Shown here one piece after another: positions 1 through 11,500 of a stretch of 64,000 nt of DNA. How positions within the stretch are numbered: position 1 is the stretch's first letter; each line of letters opens with the position of its first letter. Source of the stretch: Fragum whitleyi (Eukaryota; Mollusca; Bivalvia; Cardiida; Cardiidae); NCBI GenBank assembly GCA_948146395.1, contig OX411543.1, forward strand, positions 49,204,517-49,268,516, given 5' to 3'. Position numbers and translations under genes: made by a program. The notes beneath the pieces were generated by a model. That model saw nothing but the letters and a program-made list of their open reading frames with translations, was not told the DNA's origin and did no database searches.

Positions 1-285
1 TAGGTAAATAAGAAGGCATCAAGTTTAAATTCCTTGAAATAGAAAATCTACTTTCTGTTTAGATATGGAAAGTCGCAGATAAATACTCCTTAAACTAGTT
101 TTGATACTTGCTTTGATAACTAAAATATAACTAGTAGTATTTGTTTTAATAAGTTATCTTCTTTCAAGTAAGTTGTCTATTATTTTATCTTTCAATTTAC
201 CTTATTTAATTGAGCACCTGTCAAATGTAATTGGTCGCCATATTGTTTACAAATGGAGCCAGGCAACATAGACGGTTTCCGCTCT

Positions 286-561
286 GGGCCAACTTATTTC
301 TCGCCCGAAAGGGTCCCGATTTTGATTTTTTTCAGCCGGGCCACAATTTGAAACCCGGCCCAGTGTTCCGGCTGACAAGATGATACAAACCGTTTTCAAA
401 TCATACCCGTTTTTGCTAGCATGTGCACGCGCAAAGCGGGGTATAATTAGAAAACGGTTTGTAGCATCTTGTCAACCGGAACACAGGGCCGGGTTTCAAA
501 TTGTGGCCCGGCTGAAAAACAACGAAATCGGGCCCCGCCCGGGGGAGAAATAAGTTGGCCC
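286..561. repeat. 276-bp fold-back palindrome
   Basis: Both ends read GGGCCAACTTATTTCTC on opposite strands, and the arms pair over about 125 bases with few mismatches around a centre near 424. Inner arm blocks include CCGGGCCACAATTTGAAACC and its complement. The arms are richer in G+C than the surroundings. It looks like a MITE or fold-back element with arm-length inverted repeats; an element at 3049-3239 shares its outer end. Confidence 0.85.
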
Positions 562-957
562 TATGCCTTAAAATGAGGGGAACCAGTTTGGCGAAGCAAA
601 CTACGAACTAGCCTGAATAACATATTAATAATTTTCTGTGTGAACAATCATCGTAAGTTAGAATGCACTACAACGAACATTAATCCTCATCCTTTCTCTT
701 TGATACTTTGTTATCGATGCATAAATCAATGATTTCTCGTCTTTAATAGAAACTACTTATTCGTACCCAAGAAGCTTCGAACTAATACCTCAACTTCAGC
801 ATGGAATGGGGTTAACTAAAATACTTGGGTATTTTTTCTTTAAAATCAAAGAATGGTTACCTTTTGAAACTCGTTTTTTGAGTGATTTGAACTCCAGATG
901 ACATGTTTAGGTCCATCAGGGATGCCGGAGGTACGGTGTGGACCTAGAAATAAATTA

Positions 958-1125
958 CAGGGCTTGAAAATTCTTGAAATTTCTACTCGTCCTGCTATAT
1001 AAGAAAATATAGTGATACATTAATTTCATAGGTGAAATTTTGCAAAATCCACTCGTCCTGCTTAAATAGACAAAGAAGGAAAAAATCATGCAGGACGAGC
1101 GGACGAGTAGAATTTTCAAGCCCTG
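958..1125. mobile_element. Small TIR element (CAGGGCTTGAAAATTCT ends)
   Basis: The left end CAGGGCTTGAAAATTCT is matched by the inverted AGAATTTTCAAGCCCTG at the right end. Inside, the motif CTCGTCCTGC occurs twice, and once inverted as GCAGGACGAG, so the element is partly fold-back. No coding capacity; probably a MITE. Confidence 0.75.
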
Positions 1126-1513
1126 ACTTATCGTTAGTCTATGCACAAATCAACTGTCTAGACTATGGCAACCGTTCCACAAAGTGATAGCCAGCATTTT
1201 GTATATGAGTAAGAGGTGATGTTACTAAAATTCGAACAACAGAAAGGTTTTGCAAACCTAATAGCAGATTAAAGATTAACAATTTTTAAATTTTCTTCTT
1301 AAGTCATAGGTTCAAAAATGCTCGACCATTTCTGAGCTTACTCTAACATTATTGTGTAGTAAATGGTCAAGTATAAATTAATTTAGATTGGTAATAATCA
1401 TGTCTGAAGTTTTTGTACATTAAACAAATATACTAGAAAAAGTTCAGGTGGTGCGTTTTATTGCTCGTGAGTATATTATGGTAAGAAACGATAATGGCAC
1501 TTAGAAGTCTAGC

Positions 1514-1591
1514 TGCAATAATGTACCCCTCCCTCTGATATGCTGATGCTCCCACATCAGATTATCAAAGGAGGGATACGTTATTGCATCT
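1514..1591. repeat. Imperfect hairpin
   Basis: TGCAATAATGTACCCCTCC at the left pairs with GGAGGGATACGTTATTGCA at the right, with an AT-rich middle. No gene sits nearby, so this is most likely a remnant of a palindromic MITE. Confidence 0.6.
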
Positions 1592-1800
1592 ATCAGAAGT
1601 CAGGAGCAATTTAATACTTGATGGCTTAGTGGTTATTGCCTGGATGGGTAGGTGACCAATGTTATCTGCACCAAAGAAAACCAAACATTTGGGTTCCTTC
1701 AAAAAAATTTGAATATACAGTCAAGTCCTGGATGATTGACATCCGATACTTCAACATTTTTGTTTACCAACACTAATCTTTGTTGGGCAAGTACATTTAA

Positions 1801-1965
1801 GGCTACTTGTCTGTGGACAAGTAAATACCAGGGCAAATATTGTTAAAAAGATAAAGGAAATAAATCAGCTTTTCAATTTGTATTAAAGAGTAAAAGTTTG
1901 AGGAAAAGTTCATTTTAATCCTGGACATGTAGAAAGTTGCACTTGACTTGTCCAGGGACAATTGG
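1801..1965. repeat. Decayed copy of the ACTTGTC/GACAAGT fold-back
   Basis: It carries the paired motifs TGGACAAGTAAATACCAGGG and ACTTGTCCAGGGACAA, also seen in the fuller element at 32901-33249. Its outer terminal repeats are not recognisable, so it is called as a fragment. Confidence 0.6.
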
Positions 1966-2487
1966 ATAAAATTGTTTAACACTAGACAGGTCACAGCTTT
2001 AATTTTTTTTTTTAAATTTTCAAGTATGCAGGGTTATTTTAAACTAAGTAAATCTATGTGATAATGCTGGTGTTCTTTTCTACTCCAACGCTTTTAGAAA
2101 TTAAATGCATTGCTGCACTTGTGATCCTTCCATATAATTTCAAGCAATTGTCATGAAAATTGGCATTTAGTTACTTCAAATAAGTTAAATTACTTGTATC
2201 AAAATGGTTAAACTCACAATTTGGTGAAAAGATTCATGCTTTTGCCCCAATTACAGTGGAGAATCCCGAGGAATTAAATGACCCCTCACCCCCTCTGTGT
2301 AAAACACTAGGAAAACAAACCACCAAAACTGTATGTTTGAACCCCCTTTTTAGAAATCCAGGATCGACTGTAGAATTATTATTATAGCTTTTGTACTCAT
2401 TCAGGAATGAGCCAAAAGATCATTCTCTTTCTTTTCATATAACTGTAATACATGTAGTTCATGGGAATTTGAAACACCAGAGCTGTG

Positions 2488-2582
2488 ATGAAAGATGATG
2501 AAGACCAGAGATTACCAGTCTACATTAACAGGACACACAGACAGACAAACAATTTTATATGGACTCTTATGCTCTTTGTGGA
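2488..2582 (+). CDS. SLC35A4: SLC35A4 coding exon 1
   Basis: Start codon 2488-2490, residues 1-31 and two bases of codon 32; donor GTAAGT at 2583. Ends in the first half of transmembrane segment 1 (FIWTLMLFV). Confidence 0.9.
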
Positions 2583-5500
2583 GTAAGTCAAAATAATATT
2601 TTTTTGGTGTTTATCTACTGGACTGAGTTCCAAAAGAAAGCGATGAAGTTCATGCTTTGTGCCTTTTTCATTATTCAAGGAAATCAAGTAAGAAACAAAA
2701 AATAGATGACTGAGAAATAAAGGACAACAGAACCAAGAGAGAATAATAATGATAAGAAAACAAAAAAAGTAAGAGTGAACTTAAAATAATAAAACATTTC
2801 ATTCATGAGCGTGATAAATAGAATTAAAATAATGTGTACTTTTTCTGAAAAAAAAAAATAAAACATTGAATTTAGTTTTTAAGAAAACATTAGCCTATTC
2901 TGTACAATTTCTTAGGTTTTTGAAGTGTGTAATGAAGTAGATTCTTTGTGAGAAAAGGATAGAATACCTCATATCTAACTGTAGGAAGTAAACCCATTAG
3001 CTAATGACAAAATGATAGAGTAGTCCATATAAATGCAGCCTGGTCGTAGGGACAACTTATTTCTGACCCCGGGTGGGTATTGTTGCCCGCTATATCAGAG
3101 TATCTCTCAGTCAGCAGGATACCAGCTCTAGACTGGTCCAACTATCAACTATTAGAATAGTCTAGAATAGGCTATTCTGATAGTTGAAAGAAGGACCAGT
3201 CTACACTTGGGTAGGATTCAGGTCAGAAATAAGTTGGCTCATAGTCTTTACCACCTGATTTTCCTTTCAGAAACAGAAAAGTTTTAAATATAAATGATAG
3301 TAGCAAGCAGGTAGTTTCCAATGCTTTCAGTACTTTGACTGTAATGCAATTTTGCCAAGGTTTTTATTCAGCAGGACAAGGGTTAAAATCAGAAAATACT
3401 ATTAGCTGAGAAGAAATTGATAGATGCAAGAAAAAATGAAGAAAAGTATTTGTGGCTAGAATGATACTATGGAACTATTGATTGTCAATCCTTGTCATGC
3501 TGAATAAAATCTTGGCAAATTTCTTTAAAAGTCAAAGTGCTGAACGTTTTGGATGAACGCAATGTAAGTCAGTATTAATTTTGAAAAAAATTGAATGTTT
3601 ATAATTTTCTAGTTTTAAAAGGGAAATCATGTGGTATAGACTGAAGTCAGACTGCACATAATGTGCAATCTTTTCCCAGGGTTTTAAGGGATGCAGGTTT
3701 AGCGCATCTGAGACGCAAAAATAAGTAGCCAGGACCCTCAAATCTATGTGATATGAGTCCCATAGACTCCCTTGGGATAAACTTCAGTAAAGAATTGAAG
3801 ACTGCTTTAAACAGTCTTCAATTTCTTTCCTGAAGTTAAGCCCCAAATATTCATATACTTCTATTAATTCTCTTACCTTAAACAACGGAATAGAAATTGT
3901 CTATACCCATAGAATGGACTGCCAAAATTTAAGAAAGGACACCTATGATCCCCTTGATTTAGTCCTTTGGACCCTCTATTTTTCATGTCAGATCGCTGTT
4001 TGTTTATAGTTAACCTCCCACTAAAGCAGGAATGTTCAGGGTTAACATGAAAAAGGTTAATAAGGTTAAACTCCCTCAAGCAGTTTATGTATTTATGTTT
4101 TCAGAGTCATGATCTATGGGTCATTTTCCATTCTGGTGAATCTAAGTAAGGTGGATGGGAAGCTTCCGTTTAATACATCAACAGTTGTGTTAATGATAGA
4201 GCTGACCAAGGTATGCATGGAAAAAATGAATGATATTTAACACTAACTGACAGCCCTGGAGCCAGGCTATGATATATATATATATAGACTGACGCCCGTT
4301 CCACTGATCTGAGTATTAAGAAATGAGCAATTCAACTATGGAAATTATAGTTTCTTATCAGCTTATATTTCCCTGACTGGCCCATCAGTGGGGCTGTCAG
4401 TTTTTGATAATATGGGGGTGATTTGAAATAGTAAAACATGAGTTATGTACCTTATTTAACACTTAATGACATCCTGGGAGCATGGCTATGAAATAAAGTA
4501 AGTCTAGACATTGAATGGAATTCTTGCTAAGTATTTTCAAATTAAGTCTAAAGATAGCCACCCAACATAAACACAATGAGGGGTCTAACCAGCTCAGAGT
4601 TTTTATTGTGTGCTCTAAATATAGCCACTGAGTTAAAGAGTTTGCAGAAGATCAGCAAATTATACAAAGAATTTAAAGTATTTAATCCAAGTATCTAAAG
4701 TATTTAATCAAGGTTGCCTTATATAATTGCTTTATACATATTTTTACCTGAGTGTGTTTGTAGACAAAACATGTTTACCCTTGTCAAGCCGATTCCGGAA
4801 TATTCCTGCTTTGGCAGGAGGTATGGTAAACATCAGCCTGCACATATGTGCAGTCTGATCTTAGTCCATACAACCTGATTTTCCTTTTATAAACCAGAAA
4901 AGTGTCAGAAATTATATTTTCAAAATCAAATACTGACTCACAATTAGGTAATAAAGAGCTTTCAGCACTTTGATTTATATATCAGCATGACAAGGGTAAC
5001 GCAAAGTCAAGTTAAGCCAGCTGGTTAAGCTGGATATTGGTGACAGTGAATTTGGGCCACTGCTGGAAGGATATGAAAAAAAAACTGGAGTTGAATGTTC
5101 TAGGGGGAGTCTATAAGCTGAAGCTTTTGACACAACTAAAACTATAAATCAGTATAAACTAAGATTAATGGTTTGAAATAACCTTCACAATCATATTTAA
5201 TCTTGTCTGTGTCATTGTCAACAGCTCCATGTGTGAGATTAGCAAGAACTCTTCAGTCTGGACAGTTGCACTGTCTAATCAATATCTTTACTGTGCATTC
5301 AACAGTAGATAAATATGAACCTTATACTTCTAGTCAGTCAGCAAATTTGGCTATTATTTTGGTGGCTGTCTAGGCAGCTTGATGTCTGCCTTTCATTCAT
5401 ATATGTGACCCGTCACATTTAAAGGGACCATCTGGGAAGTGCATGAAGTGTCGACCCTTGTCAGACTGCGCATATTGCGCAACTGACTAGGGTCGACACT

Positions 5501-8500
5501 CTTTGCACTTTAATAATTTTCTTAACATAGAATAATCAATCTATCTTCCCTTGAAAGAATTTTTGAAATGCAACCTCTAATTGGCTTGTTCTAGAACCAA
5601 TCTCTTTTTCAAATATTTATTTCAGTTCAGAATATGTATTAAGTTCCTAGATGGTCCTTTTTGGCATGATGGGTCACATATTTAAATTTCAATCATAGTA
5701 ACATTTTGTTTCAGCTTCTGTTGTCTGCAGTGATGTACCTTCCAGAGTTTGCTGGACGACAGTTCAGTATTCCCCGCTTCCCTGTTGTCACCTGTTTATC
5801 GTACAGTATCCCTGCTGTGTTGTATATGATCAACAATAACCTGGGCCTCCACATGCAGACACAAATGGACCCTACCACATATCAGGTAAGTCTGTTCCAT
5901 TCAGAGTTATAGGGGCAAACATTTATCCTACAGTGTACCTGAAGTGCTGCATATGATCAACTATACCTGGGCCTTCATGTGGAGACACTAATGGAACCAA
6001 GCACTTACCAGTTTGATTTTCCAATTCAGGATTAAGGAGTAAGCAAATTGAACTCAGTGTTATTCACTCTTTCCTTTTCTTCAATATTTTGGTCCAAATT
6101 AAAAAATGTTACAGACAACAATATTGCGTTGGTGCATTTGAAAAGAAATCATTCAATTTTATAGAAGATATTGTGAAAAAAGAAGTCATTACTTGCTACA
6201 AGTACAAGTAAAAAAATAAAGATTATTACTATATATTATTATGCCTTGAGTGTTAAGACAAGATTCCTGAAAAAAGAAAAGAAAGTGCTTGCATTGTTTG
6301 TGTTGTTGTTTTCCCCATGGTTTCTTTCTATACTGTCAAATACATTAAAGCTTCCTACTGTATTATTTCAGGTTTTGTCCAATCTCAAAATTGCCACTAC
6401 AGGTTTACTGTATAGAGTAATAATTAAAAGGTAATTAAAATGTTCTGTGCAAAGTAGGAATCAGTACAATTCCAGAATTGTCCATGCTCAAAGCAGGAAT
6501 CTGGACAAAGTAAGAATTTTTGTAATTGTTTGATCAAAGTCTTCTAGACATTGTTAGTACTGTTCAAATATTATATAATTTTGCCTTTCTGTTCTGCTGT
6601 TGTTGTTGGATATCATATTTGATTGTATGTAAATTTTATTTAATTGAAAACACTTTCTGGTTTCTTTGTGTTGAAGATGATTTCATTGTTTACTAAGGAT
6701 ATTTTACGGCAAACTGCATTAAAAAACAAACTGTTAATAAGCTAACACAAGCCAAAACATCATAAAAGAACGAGTGAAAAAGACATAGTTTACTTCTAGT
6801 GATACCTATTTCAAGCACTCCAAATGCTTTTTTTCAACATTGTCTGAAAACAGAAAATATCAATATTATTTTAATTTAAAAAATGAACGAGTAATTGTTT
6901 GATGCAAGAATTTACCATATTGCCTCATAAATTCTTACTTTTTCCAATACTATTCCTACTTTGCGCAAGGACTTTGTCAGGTGAAAAATCAATAAAGCCC
7001 CCTTGTGTGATTCAAGAATTGTCTGGTACAATTCTAGAATTTGCGGACAAAGTAAAAATTCCTACTTTGAGCAGGACAATTCCGGAATTGTACAGATTCT
7101 TACTTTGCGCCAAACAGGATACATACATGTATAAAAAATCATATTCATATAAGCTATTACGGAACCAGCAAAGGGCGGTCATTCAAAATAATTGTTGCTT
7201 AGTACATGTTTTATTCATACACAATAGGAAACAAAATTTAGATTGAACGTGTATATTTTTGGGAATTTCTCAATAAACCTATGTTGTACAAACTTTTAGA
7301 ATTATCCCAATGAGATTATTCTATAGATTTTTAACAACATAGGATTCATTTACAAAAATTTAGGGCAATAATATCTCTTTTTAGTGTAATTTGATATAAA
7401 AAAAGAGGGTTTTAAAACAGTCGCTAGATATAAATGGTCAAGCAAGATGGAGCTGATTTCACAAAATAGGTTAGTCCCACTGACATGCTCAATAAAGATC
7501 ATCATGACTGACTGGCAATTTTTAGTTACATTCCTATTTTGTGCTTTTGTTCTTTGTGCTGGTCTGGCAAAATCTAATTTGTTATAGTCAAAATTTCAAA
7601 ACCAACTATCCTGTAAAAGAAAATAGGTATTTCGTGAAGTCTGATTAAGAATATTATCTGCTCTTATTCCTGAGGCATTGCTGTAGCCTTGTTGAAGTAA
7701 TACCATGAAAAAAAAATGCAAAAAGATTTCACCTTTTCACCAAATTTGCCTTTTCCGTCCAGGGTTCAATTTCAGACGGCGGTACTTATTTTTTCCAACT
7801 ATTTATCTTCCACCAAAGGGTTGATAATCATAGACCTGTGTGGGATAGCAGTTCGAGGCTAGGAAAGGATATAATGGTAGTACAGGTGTGTGATATACCA
7901 GGAATCAATTGTTAGGTGCTCCAGCTGCCACAATTTGACTGAAATAATTTTAAAAGCGGCGTAAAACTGCCATTAAATCAACCAATCAATCTTTTCCAAG
8001 AACATTAAAAAGAGATAATGTTGGATTGTGGGTTCAAGAAGAAAAGTTTTTCTCTTTCATATTTTCTTTAGTTTATTGTATGTAATACAGCCCTGCCTTC
8101 AGGATGAAAATTTTCAACAAAAAAAAGGGGAAATTTATCCCCACTCTGCATGTGTACTTACATGCAAAGTGGTGTGCAATTTGAAAACATTTTTGCATCC
8201 TGAACACAGGGCGAGACTTGTTGAATATTTCAGGAAGTTGACGAATTACCAGTGGCTGGCCCTGGTATTGTTAATGTTAGCTGGTGTTTGTGATAGGTAG
8301 GTATTCAAGATTTTCTGTAAATGTATTATTAACCCTTGTCATGCTGATTACAGTTTGGCTAATACTTTTCATCAAAATCAAAGGGCAAAAAGCACTGAAA
8401 GTTCCAACTGTAGGTCAATTTTTATTTGAACAAACTAAATCTATTGACAATTCTGGTTTGAAAGTGAGAAATAGGTGGTGTAGACTAACATCAGACTGCA

Positions 8501-11500
8501 CACATGTGCAGGCTGATGTTTGTCTATAGCTCCTTCCAAAGCAGGAATATTTCAGGTTCATCATGACAAGGGTTAAATTGAATTCAGTTTGCAGCAGTTG
8601 TAAGATGATTAACCTTTAACTTTTGACCCATCAATCAAAGAGAAACCATTTTGGAAAGAAAATAAAACCCAAACTGAGAAAGAAACTAATAAGATCTAGC
8701 ACAGCTTTAGCAGAAATATGGAATCTATCATGAGATTTTTGTTTGAGACAAGTTGACCGGGGAAGAATTTTGATTTGTGCAATCCAATTGGCTAAGAAAT
8801 TAATTTTATTTCTCCATGAAATCAATTTTAGAGTATTCACCTGTTTGGAGCTTCTTGGTATTGAATTATAAGAAATGAAGAAATCATTTGTTGATTTCAT
8901 GGAAATATAAAGCAAAATAGCTAATCACACTCATGTATGAATCCACTTCACATATTCAAACAGTGTGATCAAGGTCTTAAGTTTCATACATCTTTGAAAT
9001 CAACCAATAATTCCTTCATCTCTTAATTGAAAAGTTTAATAGCAGTCCTTGGCAAGCTTAATAACTTTTCTACTGTAGACTAGGTTTAGATAACCTTTCC
9101 TGACAGAACCCTGAGTAAAAGATTCTTCATCTAACATTAACACACTTTTTATGCCTTGGCATTGAAATATCAGGGGCGTATTGTTTTACCAGTGCCCCTC
9201 TGTCTGTCTGTTCATCTGTCTGTGAAAACTGAACCTGCAACTAGACATTTTCCTGTAACTTAATCAGTGGTATGCCAAGGCTGTGTTTTTGCACCATTGT
9301 CCCAAAAAAGTTATAGATGTCCCCATTTATTTTAGACCATATGAACCCTGTCCTTTTGGTTCCTTAACCTTGGTACCTAGATTGAAAGTTTGAAACCAAC
9401 ATATTTTGTAAAATGTCTCCTCTTTTTAGCTCACCTGAGCACAAAGTGCTCAAGGTGAGCTATTGTGACCTCACAATGTCTGGCGTCCGTCGTCAGTCGC
9501 ACGTCGTCCACAATTTCTTAAAACATCTTCTCCTCCTCAACTGGTGGGCCAATCTTAATGAAATTTGGCAGGAAAGTTCCTTGGGTCAAGCTCTACCAAA
9601 CTTGTTCAAATAAATGAAATCCACCCTTAACTCTCCCTTTACCCTTAACGAAGGGGGTGAAAAATAGGGAAATCTAAAAAAATCTTCTTTTCTGCAACCA
9701 GATGGCAGACAGCTTTCATATTTGGTATGTAGCATCATCTAGTGAACTTCTACCAAGTTTTTTCATATCATATCAAGACCCTGATGTCATATTTGGGCTC
9801 CACAGGGCGCAACCCTTTTAACATAGAGCGAAAATCTTTGAAAATTGTCTTTTCTGAAACCAGATGGCAGACACCTTTCATATTTGGTATGTAGCATCAT
9901 CTATTGGGCCTCTACTAAGTTTGTTCATATCAAGACCCCTAGGTCATATTTGGGCTTTGCCTGGTTGCATCCCTTTTAGCTCTTCTGAGCAAGAAGGGTA
10001 AAAAAATCTTCAAAAACTTCTTCTCTTGAACCAGAAGGCAGACAGCTTTCATATTTAGCATGTAGCATCATCTAGTGGACCTCTACCTCTCTTGGCTAAA
10101 AACATTCCATAGTATTTATTTTATGTAGAAATTATCTCCTTGTTGACATCTACCTAATTATCAATTAATGTGATGTCCCAGGGATCAGACTCAGGTGAGC
10201 AATCTGGGACCATCATGGTCATCTTGTTCTGACAATTGGACTATTGTCCCCTTACTTACAAAACCTTGGCAGATCACTGCTTAATCACTATTCAAATCGC
10301 AATACTCTTTTGGCATAAAGTTTCCTCTCACCAAAACACATCAGTCAATATCAAGGTCATTTGTCCAGGATTAGCTGAGTTATCAATCATTTTACAAAAA
10401 CACCTTGTTCTCCTTTAAGCAAGGAAATACAGTTGATATTGCATGAGCAATCATGTCTATTAAGTGACCAATTTTATTAAATGACCACCATAAAAAGTCC
10501 CTTCTCGTAAATGAATTCTCTGAAAAAGTGGACATTTTTTTGCGAAAAATTGTTTCTTATTGAATCCAAAGTGTTAAAACCCATTAGAATCTTCTCAATG
10601 AGACGATTCTGATGGGTTCTAACACCATAGAATTCAGTAAGACTTAGGTGACAATGTACATTTGCTATCAAAATGACCTGTCTTAAATTAATAAATAGGC
10701 ACTTGAAATAATTCTGCACTTACCCTGTTCATTTTCTAGTTTCTACAGTTTATAATGTTGACTTATACAGCTATATCTAGTCTAGAGGCTGTATATAATA
10801 AATATATCATGAAAGGGCAGTAAAAGATAAGTTAATCTCACTGAATAAAAAGCCCTATTGGAGGAGTCAGCACAAAACATAAATATATTTCATTCAATAC
10901 TGTAAATTAGCACATTTTCATGTGGCTTTATTTTTGTGTATACATGCTTGACTGTGATATTGGCAAGTTAATATTATAGTGAGAAAGATATATAATATGA
11001 GCCTGTGTGTGACATTTTCAACAATTTTGAATGTGCACAATTCAAAGAATCTGGTCAGTTTGTGCATCTACACAGTCTGACCAAAGTCTTTACAATGTGC
11101 TTTGTAGATAGATGAGGTCTCATAGTATCTTTAGATAGTAAGACAATCTTATAACCTTTACTTCTGGCTGCCCAATCTTTGCAAAAAACTCCCCTATGAA
11201 ATTGTTGGAATTGTCACACACAGGCTCTTATAATGTTCTAAGCTGAGCATTATACTGAAATTGAGTGATACTCTTTCTTGTAAAAGATTATTAAACTTGC
11301 ATTTGGGGCATATTGTTGTGCTTTTGTCTATCCAACTGCTTGTACATCTGTCTGTCCGAAGAGTTAAACCAAATTATTAAGAGCCAATTTGAGATACAAT
11401 GCTCTAATGTTGCATTTATTTTAGATCTCATCAATGTGCATCCACAAATACTAGGGAATAGATCACCTATCAAGGTCAAACTTCTGCCATTATTCCGAAT

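Larger units (their letters stand above)
1..2487. other. Upstream region of SLC35A4, no coding exon recognised
   Basis: No open frame here resembles a known protein. It holds a large palindrome (286-561), a small terminal-inverted-repeat element (958-1125), a hairpin (1514-1591) and a decayed fold-back (1801-1965). The 5' untranslated exon(s) and promoter of SLC35A4 may lie here, but I could not place a donor or a transcription start. I looked for a homologue of the upstream-ORF microprotein known from mammalian SLC35A4 transcripts and saw none. Confidence 0.5.

Noticed and set aside
6899..7246. 115-codon plus-strand frame
   Set aside because: It runs through fold-back arms in SLC35A4 intron 4; exons 4 and 5 join in phase without it.
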